27,001 nt of DNA from an uncultured Oscillospiraceae bacterium (GCA_910587205.1 CAJULZ010000023.1:1-27001), one strand, 5' to 3'; positions 16,512 through 24,355 are shown, counted from the first letter of the stretch. Notes: generated by a model from the letters alone, not told the origin. Numbers and translations are program-made.

Positions 16512-16541
16512 GGCGGATTGGGCTCCCTTCGGGATTGTTTT

Positions 16542-16576
16542 GTGTATATCATACACGGTATGCGCTATGTTGTAAA
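16542..16576 (-). promoter_or_regulatory. Promoter of the DUF1576 gene with overlapping operator-like palindrome
   Basis: Minus strand TTTACA (16576-16571), 17-base spacer, TATGAT (16553-16548). An exact inverted repeat GTGTAT-ATC-ATACAC (16542-16556) overlaps the -10 box, where a repressor would block polymerase. Confidence 0.75.
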
Positions 16577-16606
16577 GTCATTCGTGCAAAGACAACAAAA
16601 CATTTG

Positions 16607-16641
16607 GATCTTATTTCCTGCAAAATGCAGGAAATAAGATC
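16607..16641. repeat. Perfect 16-bp inverted repeat downstream of the greA-like gene
   Basis: GATCTTATTTCCTGCA (16607-16622), loop AAA, TGCAGGAAATAAGATC (16626-16641). On the minus strand it follows the GreA-like stop by 35 bases and is succeeded by CAAATGTTTTGTTG, so it may serve as a terminator. It is notably AT-rich for this region. Confidence 0.75.
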
Positions 16642-16676
16642 TGCGGCAGAGGCGCGGGCAGGCTGCGGCCGGCGGA

Positions 16677-17180
16677 TTAAAACCCCACCAGCGGGGCCTC
16701 GCCGTCGTCCTCGCCGGGCTGGATGGCCCGGATTACCACGTCGTAGCCATAGCTGTCGTTCACCTGCACCGTCACCCGGTCGCCCACCCTGCGGCCCAGC
16801 ACCGCCCGGCCCACCGGGGACTCCTTGCTCACCCGGCCCTTCAGCGCGTCCTGCCGCATGGTGGTGACGATCTGGCAGGTGATCTCCTCGTCGTCCTCCT
16901 CCACGTACAGCGTCACCGTGTCGTACAGCCCCACCGTCCCCGCCGCCGACCGGTCGGACACGATCACCGCCGTCTTGATCATGTTCTCCAGATACCGGCA
17001 GCGGCTGTCGTTCCGGTTCTTCTCCTTCTTCGCCGCCTTGTACTCAAAGTTCTCGCTCAGGTCGCCAAAGGCCCGGGCCTCCTTCACCGCCTCGATGAGC
17101 TGGGGCCGCAGCACCGTCCTCCGGTGTTCCAGCTCCCGGCGCATCAGCTCGATGTCCTTTCGGGTCAGTTCGTTGTGCAT
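16677..17180 (-). CDS. greA: GreA/GreB-family transcript cleavage (elongation) factor
   Basis: A 167-residue protein with the two Gre domains. The N-terminal coiled coil (about 5-75) bears FGDLSENFEYKAAKKEKN, with the acidic tip (D and E of GDLSEN) that carries Mg into the polymerase active site to cleave backtracked RNA. The C-terminal FKBP-like domain includes VGLYDTVTLYVEEDDEEIT, SKESPVGRAVLGRRVGD. It diverges from the textbook form (NFEY for NAEY, CRYLENMI), so it may be a paralogue and not the housekeeping GreA. ATG 17180 has AAGGAGGG upstream. Transcribed alone from its own promoter. Confidence 0.92.
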   Translation of the reverse strand: MHNELTRKDIELMRRELEHRRTVLRPQLIEAVKEARAFGDLSENFEYKAAKKEKNRNDSRCRYLENMIKTAVIVSDRSAAGTVGLYDTVTLYVEEDDEEITCQIVTTMRQDALKGRVSKESPVGRAVLGRRVGDRVTVQVNDSYGYDVVIRAIQPGEDDGEAPLVGF

Positions 17181-17209
17181 CTGACGTCCCTCCTTCTGTG
17201 CTGTCTCCC

Positions 17210-17238
17210 ATTCTGCCCCCGGCAGCGGGAATTGTCAA
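17210..17238 (-). promoter_or_regulatory. Promoter of the greA-like gene
   Basis: Minus strand TTGACA (17238-17233), 17-base spacer, CAGAAT (17215-17210). Consensus -35, moderate -10. Confidence 0.75.
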
Positions 17239-17329
17239 GCCCCGCCCCAGGGAAGAAATTCCGGTTTTTGGCTTCCTATTTTCCGCCGGATGTGGTATAG
17301 TAAGCAAAGCTGAACAGGAGGGGACCGCT

Positions 17330-17878
17330 ATGGAGCTGAGTGAAAAAACGCTGGCCAGCGAGTTGATTTTCGACGGCCGGCTGCTGAAGGTCTACCGGGA
17401 CGAGGTGGGGCTGGCGGACGGCGGCGCGTCCGTGCGGGAGTTTGTCCACCACCCCGGCGGGGTGGCCGCGGTGGCCCTGGACGGGGAGGGCTGCGTCTAC
17501 CTGGAGCGGCAGTTCCGCTACCCCTACCGCAAAATTGTCACCGAGATCCCCGCAGGTAAGCTGGAGCCGGGGGAGAACCCGTTCCAGGCCATCCGGCGGG
17601 AGCTCCAGGAGGAGATCGGCGCCGCTGCGGGGCGCTGGGACCCTTTGGGGTATATCATGCCCAGCGTGGGGTACACCGACGAGATGCTCTACCTCTACCT
17701 GGCCCGGGACCTCACCTTTGGGTCCACCCACTTCGACGCGGACGAATTCTTGGAACCTTTCAAGCTGCCCTTCCCCCAGGCCCTGGCCATGGCGCTGGAC
17801 GGGCGGATCAACGACGCCAAAACCGTGTGCGCCCTGCTCCGGGCGGACGCGAAAATGCAGGAGGAAACGGATGGGTAA
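17330..17878 (+). CDS. Nudix hydrolase, ADP-ribose pyrophosphatase type
   Basis: A 182-residue cytosolic protein with a complete Nudix box, GKLEPGENPFQAIRRELQEE followed by IG (residues ~77-98). Around it is the ADP-ribose pyrophosphatase pattern: YLERQFRYPYRKIVTEIPAGKLE before the box and SVGYTDEMLYLYLA after it. It likely splits ADP-ribose to AMP and ribose 5-phosphate. ATG 17330 has AGGAGGGG about 6 bases upstream. Its last 8 bases overlap the start of walR, so it appears to be the first gene of the two-component operon. A TATAGT about 30 bases upstream may be its -10 box, but the -35 is poor. Confidence 0.95.
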   Translation: MELSEKTLASELIFDGRLLKVYRDEVGLADGGASVREFVHHPGGVAAVALDGEGCVYLERQFRYPYRKIVTEIPAGKLEPGENPFQAIRRELQEEIGAAAGRWDPLGYIMPSVGYTDEMLYLYLARDLTFGSTHFDADEFLEPFKLPFPQALAMALDGRINDAKTVCALLRADAKMQEETDG

Positions 17879-18584
17879 GAAGATCCTTGTGGTGGAGGAC
17901 GAGCGGAATATCGTGGACATCCTCACCTTTAACCTGGGCCGGGAGGGCTATGACACCCTGGAGGCCCTGGACGGCGCGGAGGGGCTGCGCCTGGCCCTGG
18001 CGGAGGACCCGGACCTGATCCTGCTGGACCTGATGCTGCCCAAAATGGACGGGTTCGAGGTGTGCCGCCGCCTGCGGGAGCAGGGGCGGGCCACCCCCGT
18101 CATTATGCTCACCGCCCGGGAGGAGGAGACGGACAAAGTGCTGGGCCTGGAGCTGGGTGCGGACGACTACATCACCAAGCCCTTCTCCATGCGGGAGCTG
18201 CTGGCCCGGGTCAAGAGCAATATCCGCCGAACCGACATGCTCACCCGCCCCGCCTCCGCCGGGGGCAGCCGGATGGAGCTGGGCCGGGTGCAGGTGGACC
18301 TGGACGCCATGGTCGTCTATAAGGACGGCGAACCCTTGGAGCTCACCCAGCGGGAATACGAGCTGGTGAAAGCGCTGGCCTCCGCCCGGGGCCAGGCGGT
18401 GAGCCGGGAGTCGCTGATGAAGCAGGTCTGGAATTTCGACGGCTACGTGGGGGATGTGCGGGCGGTGGACGTGGCCATCCGCCGCCTGCGGGAAAAGCTG
18501 GAGGACGACCCCGCCGACCCCAGGTTTATCATCACCCGCCGGGGTTTGGGGTACGCTTTTGGCAAGAACGCCGAGCCGTCGTGA
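17871..18584 (+). CDS. walR: OmpR/PhoB-type response regulator, WalR-like
   Basis: A 237-residue response regulator. The receiver domain (1-120) has the acidic pair E9-D10, phosphoacceptor D53 (LILLDLMLPKMDG), T in IMLTARE and K in DYITKPFS. The C-terminal winged helix (about 140-232) includes ELTQREYELVKALASARGQAVSRESLMKQVW and RAVDVAIRRLREKLEDDP...TRRGLGYAF. The neighbours (histidine kinase, YycH-like and YycI-like proteins) identify it as the WalR/YycF type controlling cell-wall hydrolases. The start overlaps the Nudix gene; GGAGG lies 6 bases upstream. Unusually, 186 bases and a repeat separate it from its kinase. PhoP-like assignment cannot be wholly excluded. Confidence 0.92.
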   Translation: MGKKILVVEDERNIVDILTFNLGREGYDTLEALDGAEGLRLALAEDPDLILLDLMLPKMDGFEVCRRLREQGRATPVIMLTAREEETDKVLGLELGADDYITKPFSMRELLARVKSNIRRTDMLTRPASAGGSRMELGRVQVDLDAMVVYKDGEPLELTQREYELVKALASARGQAVSRESLMKQVWNFDGYVGDVRAVDVAIRRLREKLEDDPADPRFIITRRGLGYAFGKNAEPS

Positions 18585-18610
18585 GCTGTGCGGATGACCC
18601 CCCTATGGGA

Positions 18611-18710
18611 CCCTGCAAAGCCGCCCTCTGGCTTTGCAGGGAGAGGAGAAGCAAGGAGGCGCACGCAGTTTTCGCTGAAAGCGGAAACGAAGTGGAGCGG
18701 ACTTCGCTTC
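18611..18710 (+). repeat. Structured interspersed repeat, family A copy 3, inside the wal operon
   Basis: Hairpin 1 is CCCTGCAAAGCC (18611-18622) with GGCTTTGCAGGG (18630-18641), perfect. The linker GAGGAGAAGCAAGGAGGCGC follows. Hairpin 2 is GTTTTCGCT, loop GAA, AGCGGAAAC (18668-18688). Then comes GGAGCGGACTTCGC, also found in copy 2. It fills the space between walR and walK, which in most genomes nearly touch. The transcript must pass through it unless it terminates or is processed there. Confidence 0.7.
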
Positions 18711-18770
18711 AACGAAAACCGCGCGTCGCGAACAGGCGAAGCGTGACCGCTTTGGAAAGGAGGCCCGCCC

Positions 18771-20246
18771 GTGCGCCGCAGCCTTCACTTGAAGCTGGTG
18801 CTCATCATGGTGCTGCTCATCACATCGCTGATGGTGGTGGTGGGCGCGTTCCTGATGAACTCTGTCACCGGCTACTATATCAATGACTTCTACAGCCAGA
18901 CCGCCGCCGCTTTCGGCCAGGACAACGTGGACTTCGTCCGGGACCTCCAGACCGCCGGGGAGGATGAGACGGACAGCGCGGCCATGATGGGCGAGGTGTT
19001 GTCCACCTATGAGGGCGTCTTAGGCGTGGACCGCCGCCACCGCAACTTTTACGTGCTGGACGGGGCCACGGGGCGGTACCTGACCGGCTCCGCCCCCGAA
19101 CCGGAGGGCGGCGTGGCCGTCACCCCCAACATCGCCGCCGCCCTCCAGGGGACGCCTGGCTTTTCCAGCAGCGTCACCGCCGGCTATATGGACGCCGCCA
19201 TCCCCATCACCCGGGGCAGCCACCCCTATATCGTCTATATCCTGGACAACCGGGAGACCGCCCAGGCCCTTAACGCCGAGATGTTCAGCCTCATCATCGA
19301 GGCCATGGTGCTTGGCCTCATCATCTCCATCCTGCTGTCCTTCCTGCTGTCCAAAACCATGGTCAACCCCCTTCAGCGCCTCACCGACGGCATCGAGGAG
19401 GTGGCCCGCGGGGATTTCTCCCACAAGCTGGAGGTCACCTCCGGCGACGAGATCGGCCAGCTCACCGAGAGCTTCAACGCCATGGCCCGGCGGCTGGAGA
19501 CCACCATTGCCGACCTGGAGAAGGCCCAGCAAATGCGCAAGGATTTTGTCGCCAATGTCTCCCACGAGCTGCGCACCCCCCTGACCAACATCAAGAGCTA
19601 TGCCGAAACCCTGTCCGACGGCATCGGTGAGCTGCCGCCCCCCATGCAGAAGCGCTTTTTGGGAGTCATCCTCAATGAATCCGACCGCATGGCCCATATT
19701 TTGCAGGACCTGCTCACCCTCTCCCGGTTCGACTCCGGGCGCAGTGAGCTGCGCCTCACCCGGTTCCCCTTCGCCCAGGCCGTGGACGACACCTACCAGG
19801 CCGTCCTGATGGACGCCCAGAACCACGCCCACACCGTGGAACTGCGCCTGCCCGGCAGCCTTCCCCAGGTGCGGGCCGATCGGGAGCGCATCATGCAGGT
19901 GATGATGAACATCGTGTCCAACGCCATCAAGTATACCCCCGACGGCGGGCGCATCGTCCTATCCGCCGGGATCGACGGGGACAAAGTGTGGATGGAGGTG
20001 GACGACAACGGCATCGGCATCCCCGAGGGCGACCGGGACCGGATTTTCGAGCGGTTCTACCGGGTGGACAAGGCCCGCTCCCGCCAGTCCGGCGGCACGG
20101 GGCTGGGCCTGTCCATCGCCCAGGAGATCATGAACCAGCACGAGGGCGCGCTGTACCTGGTGGATAAGGCAGAACCGGGCCTGACCATCCGCATGGAGCT
20201 GCCCGTCGCCGGGCCCCGGGAGGAGGCCGCAGATGAGCGGGAATAA
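18771..20246 (+). CDS. walK: Membrane sensor histidine kinase, WalK-like
   Basis: A 491-residue kinase. TM1 is at about residues 8-30, an extracytoplasmic sensor of about 140 residues follows, TM2 lies at about 173-196, and a HAMP domain at about 196-248 (VNPLQRLTDGIEEVARGDFSHKL). HisKA has the H box VSHELRTPLTN with H265. HATPase_c has N box NIVSNAIKYTP, G1 DDNGIGIPEGD, F box FERFYR and G2 GGTGLGLSIA. It lacks the PAS domain that Bacillus WalK carries after HAMP, so the cytoplasmic sensing differs. The GTG start has AAAGGAGG 7 bases upstream. It ends overlapping the yycH-like gene by 14 bases. Confidence 0.93.
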   Translation: MRRSLHLKLVLIMVLLITSLMVVVGAFLMNSVTGYYINDFYSQTAAAFGQDNVDFVRDLQTAGEDETDSAAMMGEVLSTYEGVLGVDRRHRNFYVLDGATGRYLTGSAPEPEGGVAVTPNIAAALQGTPGFSSSVTAGYMDAAIPITRGSHPYIVYILDNRETAQALNAEMFSLIIEAMVLGLIISILLSFLLSKTMVNPLQRLTDGIEEVARGDFSHKLEVTSGDEIGQLTESFNAMARRLETTIADLEKAQQMRKDFVANVSHELRTPLTNIKSYAETLSDGIGELPPPMQKRFLGVILNESDRMAHILQDLLTLSRFDSGRSELRLTRFPFAQAVDDTYQAVLMDAQNHAHTVELRLPGSLPQVRADRERIMQVMMNIVSNAIKYTPDGGRIVLSAGIDGDKVWMEVDDNGIGIPEGDRDRIFERFYRVDKARSRQSGGTGLGLSIAQEIMNQHEGALYLVDKAEPGLTIRMELPVAGPREEAADERE

Positions 20247-21504
20247 ACGCCGGTGGGCGGAGCGGGGCAAAAACGCCCTCATCGCGCTGCTCACCCTGTC
20301 CGCCGTCTGGCTGCTGTCCATGACCCCCCTGGTCCGGGACAGCGGCCTGCTGGATCTGCTCCGTCCCGCCCAGGCCCCCGGGGGCGCCTCCGCCGGGGCG
20401 GCCCAGGCCGGCGCAGTGCTGCCCGCCCGGCTGGCCGTGTGCCGGGATGGGGGGCGCTGCGGCCTGCAATATGACGACGCGCGGGTGGAGGAGCTGTTCA
20501 CCTCCCTGGGGCCCCTGCTGGGAGACGCCCTGACCGCCGCCGACCAGCCCCGGCAACTCACCGAGGCCGAGTGGCGATCTCATCTCCAGGCCCAGGGGGC
20601 CTATTTCGATTTTGACGGCGGCGTGCCCCTGGCCGCCCTGGCGGGATGGCTGGGAGGGGAGGGCCCCTGTCCCCTGCCCGGATGCGCCCGGCGGGTACTG
20701 CTGGTCCCCGGGGAAGGGGACGGCATCCTGCTGTGCTGGCAGGACGCCGATACCGGCGGCTTCTACGCCTGCGACACCGCCCTGTCCCACTCCCTCCACC
20801 TGGACGCCGCCCTGGCCGGAGCGGAGCCCAACAACGCGTACTTCGCCTTTGAGGACCCCAGCCTCTCCCCCATGCTGGACCCGTACACCCTCATCGCCGA
20901 GGGCGGGGGCCGGGGCATGCGGTACGCCGCGGCCAACCCCCTGGCCGCCGCCGCGGGGACGGAAGCCCTGCTGGACGCGCTGTCCTTCAACAGCCAGAAC
21001 CACGCCGCGGGCAGCAGCGGCGAGGTCTACTTGGACGGCGGCGACCGCCTGGTAGTCGGGTCCGCCGGCGACGTCACCTACCGCGCCGCCCAAGGGGATA
21101 AGTACCCCGTGGGCTCCGACACCGCCGCCGCGGCCGCCGGCGGCGCCCGCTCCTTGGCGGAACGGGCCATGGTCCCGCTGTGCGGGGACGCGCGGCTGTA
21201 TCTGATCTCGGCGCAGCCCTGGAAGGACGGCTGGCGGGTCCGCTTCGGCTACCGGCTGGACGGCAGCGCCGTCTATCTCTACGACGAGGGCTGGGCCGCC
21301 GAATTTTTTGTCCAAGGCGGCTTCATCACCGCCTTCACCCTCCACCTGCGCTGTTATACCGCCGGGGAGGACGACGTGCTGCTCCCCCCCGTGGGCAGGG
21401 CGGCGGTGATGCTCCCCGACCTGACCGACCGGCCCAGGGAGCTGCTCATCCGCTACCGGGACTGGGGCGGGCCGTCCGTCGCGCCGGGCTGGGTGGGCGT
21501 ATAA
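20233..21504 (+). CDS. yycH: YycH-like regulatory protein of the WalRK system
   Basis: A 423-residue protein with a short cytoplasmic head, one membrane helix (about 15-33, NALIALLTLSAVWLLSMTP) and a large extracytoplasmic part, the YycH layout. Position supports the call more than sequence: it overlaps walK by 14 bases and is followed by a YycI-like gene. In Bacillus YycH and YycI bind WalK in the membrane and adjust its activity. Similarity to the Bacillus protein is low (Ala/Gly-rich, several insertions), so the identity is partly inferred. ATG 20233 has GGAGGAGG upstream. Confidence 0.75.
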   Translation: MSGNKRRWAERGKNALIALLTLSAVWLLSMTPLVRDSGLLDLLRPAQAPGGASAGAAQAGAVLPARLAVCRDGGRCGLQYDDARVEELFTSLGPLLGDALTAADQPRQLTEAEWRSHLQAQGAYFDFDGGVPLAALAGWLGGEGPCPLPGCARRVLLVPGEGDGILLCWQDADTGGFYACDTALSHSLHLDAALAGAEPNNAYFAFEDPSLSPMLDPYTLIAEGGGRGMRYAAANPLAAAAGTEALLDALSFNSQNHAAGSSGEVYLDGGDRLVVGSAGDVTYRAAQGDKYPVGSDTAAAAAGGARSLAERAMVPLCGDARLYLISAQPWKDGWRVRFGYRLDGSAVYLYDEGWAAEFFVQGGFITAFTLHLRCYTAGEDDVLLPPVGRAAVMLPDLTDRPRELLIRYRDWGGPSVAPGWVGV

Positions 21505-21524
21505 TATGCGAAGGGGGCCCGGCC

Positions 21525-22358
21525 ATGGAGTGGCGGAAGCTGAAAAACATCATCATCCTCATCCTGCTGCTGGTCAACGGCTTCCTGCTGGTGCTGGCGG
21601 CTTCCCGCTGGGGGGAGGCCCGGCAGTATGCCCGGGACGCGCTGGACGGCGCGGCCCAGGTGCTGGAGGGCAGCGGCATCCAGGTGGACCCGGACGCGGC
21701 TGTCCCCGCAGACGGCCTCGCCCCGCTGACCGTGGAACGGGATTTGGCGTGGGAGGCCCAGATGGCCCGGGCCCTGCTGGGCAAGGACGCCCAGGCGGAC
21801 AACCGGGGGGGCGGGCTGTACTTTTACCAGGGTGCCCTGGGTGAGCTGAGCGTCCGGGCCGGCGGGGAACTGTCCGCGCAATTGGCCGACAGCCCGGCCT
21901 GGCGGGCTGACAGCCCGGAGCGCCACGCCGCCGGGCTGCTGAGGAGAATGGGGATCGGCGCGGAGCAGACCGGCGCGGCCGAAGGGGACGGCGAAACCCG
22001 GGTGCGCTTCCGGCAGCTGTGGGACGGCGTGCCCGTCTTCTCCTGCGAGGTGGAATTCGTGTACGCAGGCGGCTCCCTGCGTGCCGTCCAGGGCACGCTG
22101 CTCCCCGCCGGGCAGGCGGGGACGGAGGAGGGCCGGGTGCTGGACCTTCCCACGGCGATGCTGCGGTTCCTGGACGGCGTCACCGCCACCGGCGACGTGT
22201 GTTCCGTCATCCGCTCTATGGAGGCGGGCTACCGCACGTCCTCCCAGCCGCTCTCCGGCGGCGTGCGCCTGTCGGCGGCCTGGCTGGTGTCCACGGACAC
22301 CGCCGACTACTATCTGGACGCCGCCACCGGCGCACTCACCCGCATCTCCGGACAATAA
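21525..22358 (+). CDS. yycI: YycI-like regulatory protein of the WalRK system
   Basis: A 277-residue single-pass protein opening MEWRKLKNIIILILLLVNGF, the short basic start and signal-anchor helix (about 7-28) typical of YycI. An extracytoplasmic domain follows, with FRQLWDGVPVFSCEVEFVY and a C-terminal AAWLVSTDTADYYLDAATGAL segment, like the PepSY-related fold reported for YycI and YycH. It starts 20 bases after the yycH-like stop; AAGGGGG lies 7 bases upstream. It should partner the YycH-like protein in tuning WalK. Last gene before a hairpin at 22372. Confidence 0.82.
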   Translation: MEWRKLKNIIILILLLVNGFLLVLAASRWGEARQYARDALDGAAQVLEGSGIQVDPDAAVPADGLAPLTVERDLAWEAQMARALLGKDAQADNRGGGLYFYQGALGELSVRAGGELSAQLADSPAWRADSPERHAAGLLRRMGIGAEQTGAAEGDGETRVRFRQLWDGVPVFSCEVEFVYAGGSLRAVQGTLLPAGQAGTEEGRVLDLPTAMLRFLDGVTATGDVCSVIRSMEAGYRTSSQPLSGGVRLSAAWLVSTDTADYYLDAATGALTRISGQ

Positions 22359-22371
22359 ATAATCGCGCTGC

Positions 22372-22401
22372 ACGGGCGTCCGGCTCCAGCCGGGCGCCCG
22401 T
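22372..22401 (+). terminator. Hairpin at the end of the wal operon
   Basis: ACGGGCGTCCGGCT, loop CC, AGCCGGGCGCCCGT: a 14-bp stem with one G-T pair, 13 bases after the yycI-like stop. Only weak T content follows, so read-through into the flippase gene is possible. Confidence 0.6.
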
Positions 22402-22466
22402 CATGTTAGACAGGCCCCCCGTCATAGGATGGACGAGACACAATCCTACGCAAAGGGGGCGAGCGC

Positions 22467-23999
22467 TTGTCCACAATCCTGGCCGGGACCCTGCTGCTCA
22501 CCGCCACCGGCCTGTTCTCCCAGGTGGTGGGGTTCCTTTACCGCATGATGCTCTCCCGCCTCATTGGGGCGGAGGCCATGGGACTGTACCAGCTGGTCAT
22601 GCCCGTCTACTCCATGCTCATGTCCGTCACCGCCGTGGGGCTGACGGTGGCGGTGTCCACCCTATCCGCCCGGTACCATGCCCTGGGGGACGACGGCGCG
22701 GTGAAAGCCGTGCTGCGCCGCGCCCTGGCGGGATTTTTCCTGCTGGCCGTCCCGCTGGGGGCGGCCGCAGCCGCCCTGTCCGACCCCATCTCCGTCTACC
22801 TCCTGGGGGACGCCCGCACCCGCCTGGGCGTGGCGCTGCTGGCCCCCTGCGTGCTGCTTACCGGGGTGGAGAACCTCCACAAACACTGCTTCTACGGCAT
22901 TGGACGGGTGCGTCCCCCCGCCGCCGTGGAAACCGCCGAGCAGCTCATCCGGGCGGGGGCGGTGCTGGGGCTGCTCCTGGCCCTGCTGCCCCGTCCGGCG
23001 GAGCAGACGGTGGGCATCATCGTGCTGGGCATGGTGCTGTGCGAGGTGTTTTCCGCCTGCGCCCTCACCCTGCTGCTCCGGCGGCACTGGCGGCGCTCCC
23101 CGCCCGGCCCCGCCCGGGAACCGGTGGACGGGCGGCGGCTGCTCTCCATCGCCCTGCCCGTGGGGGCCACCTCCCTGCTGGGCACGGTGCTGGGCTCGGC
23201 CAACGCGGTGCTCATCCCCGCCAAACTGGTGGAAGGGGGCATGACCCTGCCCGACGCCCTGTCTGAGTTCGGCGTGCTCAGCGGTATGACCCTGCCTATG
23301 CTGGCCCTGCCAACCGGGTTTATCGGCGCGCTGTGCCTGGTAATGGTGCCCGACCTGTCCCGCCGCACCGCCCAGGAGGGCCCTCGGGCGGCGGCGGGCT
23401 TCCTGGACCGGGTGATGTCCGCCACCTCCTTGCTCATGGCCCCCGCCATGGCCCTGCTGGCCGTCGTCGGACCCACCGCCGGCCGGACCATGTTCCGGGA
23501 CGGCCGGGTGGGGGAGCTGATCCTGCCCCTGGCGGTGGGCTCCCTGCTGGGGTGCTGGCAGTCAGTGCTGTCCGGGGCGCTGAACGGCCTGGGTCTCCAG
23601 AGCAAAGCCGCCCGCAGCGCCATCCTCAGCGACGCGGTGCAGCTGGCCTTCACCTTCTTCACGGTGCCCCAGTGGGGACTGGCGGGGTTCGCGGCGGGCT
23701 ATGCCGCCTCCGGCCTGGTGGGGGCCGGAATGAACCTGGCCTGCGTGCTCCGGGCGGCAGGGATGCGCCCCCAGGTGTTCCGCTGGTTCCTCCGGCCCGT
23801 CCTGTCCGCCGTGTTCATGGGGCTGTGGTGCGCCCTGCTGTTCCGGGTGATGCTGGACGCGGGCTGCGGCGAGGGCTGGGCCGCCCTGACCTGCGCCGTC
23901 CTGGGCGCGGTACTGTACGCCGCCGCCCTGCTGGCCCAGGGGCTGTCCGTCCGGGTGGTCTTCGCCTCCTTCCGCCGCACCCGCCCCGCGCGGCAATAA
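22467..23999 (+). CDS. MATE/MOP-superfamily flippase, SpoVB-like
   Basis: A 510-residue membrane protein with about 14 hydrophobic segments. It begins ILAGTLLLTATGLFSQVVGFLYRMMLSRLIGAEAMGLYQL, the signature of the polysaccharide/SpoVB branch of the MOP superfamily. A second typical segment is SALNGLGLQSKAA (around residues 368-380). Members move lipid-linked cell-wall or polysaccharide precursors across the membrane; SpoVB acts in spore cortex formation. Which substrate applies here cannot be told. The TTG start at 22467 is supported by AAGGGGG 7 bases upstream and immediate onset of the family sequence. A TAGGAT/ATCCTA inverted repeat lies just upstream (about 22425-22448). Confidence 0.9.
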   Translation: MSTILAGTLLLTATGLFSQVVGFLYRMMLSRLIGAEAMGLYQLVMPVYSMLMSVTAVGLTVAVSTLSARYHALGDDGAVKAVLRRALAGFFLLAVPLGAAAAALSDPISVYLLGDARTRLGVALLAPCVLLTGVENLHKHCFYGIGRVRPPAAVETAEQLIRAGAVLGLLLALLPRPAEQTVGIIVLGMVLCEVFSACALTLLLRRHWRRSPPGPAREPVDGRRLLSIALPVGATSLLGTVLGSANAVLIPAKLVEGGMTLPDALSEFGVLSGMTLPMLALPTGFIGALCLVMVPDLSRRTAQEGPRAAAGFLDRVMSATSLLMAPAMALLAVVGPTAGRTMFRDGRVGELILPLAVGSLLGCWQSVLSGALNGLGLQSKAARSAILSDAVQLAFTFFTVPQWGLAGFAAGYAASGLVGAGMNLACVLRAAGMRPQVFRWFLRPVLSAVFMGLWCALLFRVMLDAGCGEGWAALTCAVLGAVLYAAALLAQGLSVRVVFASFRRTRPARQ

Positions 24000-24010
24000 A
24001 CCGGCAAGAC

Positions 24011-24236
24011 CCTTCTTTTTCTCGAGAGAAAAAGAAGCAAAAAGAGCTTGAAACCGTTTCCACCAGCGGAAGGTCTCCATCACCCCACGTCGGCCGCTAA
24101 ATCCGGTGGCCAGCTGCGAGAACCCTTCTTTTTCTCGAGAGGAAAAGAAACAAAAAGGGCTTGAACCCGTTTCCACCAGCGGAAGGTCTCCATCACCGCG
24201 CATCGGCCGCCGATCCCGATGGGCAGCCGCAAATTC
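24011..24236 (+). repeat. Tandem 113-bp repeat with family B palindromes
   Basis: Two head-to-tail units (24011-24123 and 24124-24236) share most bases, including CGTTTCCACCAGCGGAAGGT and TCTCCATCACC. Each starts with the TTTTTCTC...GAGAAAAA palindrome, perfect in unit 1 (24012-24037) and decayed in unit 2. The 356 bases between the flippase stop and the next gene contain no credible gene; they are these repeats plus the hairpin at 24226. Confidence 0.88.
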
Positions 24237-24266
24237 TTTTTCTCAAAGGGAAAAAGAATTTGCGGC
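24226..24266 (+). repeat. Long hairpin beginning the third, partial repeat
   Basis: GCCGCAAATTCTTTTTC (24226-24242) pairs perfectly with GAAAAAGAATTTGCGGC (24250-24266), 17 bp with a 7-base loop. Its core matches the TTCTTTTTCTC palindrome of the tandem units. It may also end transcription from the left. Confidence 0.8.
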
Positions 24267-24355
24267 TTTGTGGTGATCTCTTTTGCTCAGCCCTCCCCCC
24301 CACGGGGGGGGCTCGAGGAATCTATGCAAAACAGCGTTTCAAGGAGGGCTCTGCC

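Noticed and set aside
13888..16637. Long plus-strand frames (474 and 571 codons) opposite the WYL and DUF1576 genes
   Set aside because: Composition is His/Gln/Pro-rich shadow sequence; the minus-strand genes have promoters, ribosome sites and known domains.
24011..24266. CRISPR-like array from repeated units
   Set aside because: Only two full units of 113 bp, repeats longer than spacers, no unique spacers and no cas genes.
24161..24355. N-terminal extension of the C26 peptidase into the repeat region
   Set aside because: The extension is translated repeat and palindrome sequence; the ATG at 24356 has a strong ribosome site and the family's normal start.
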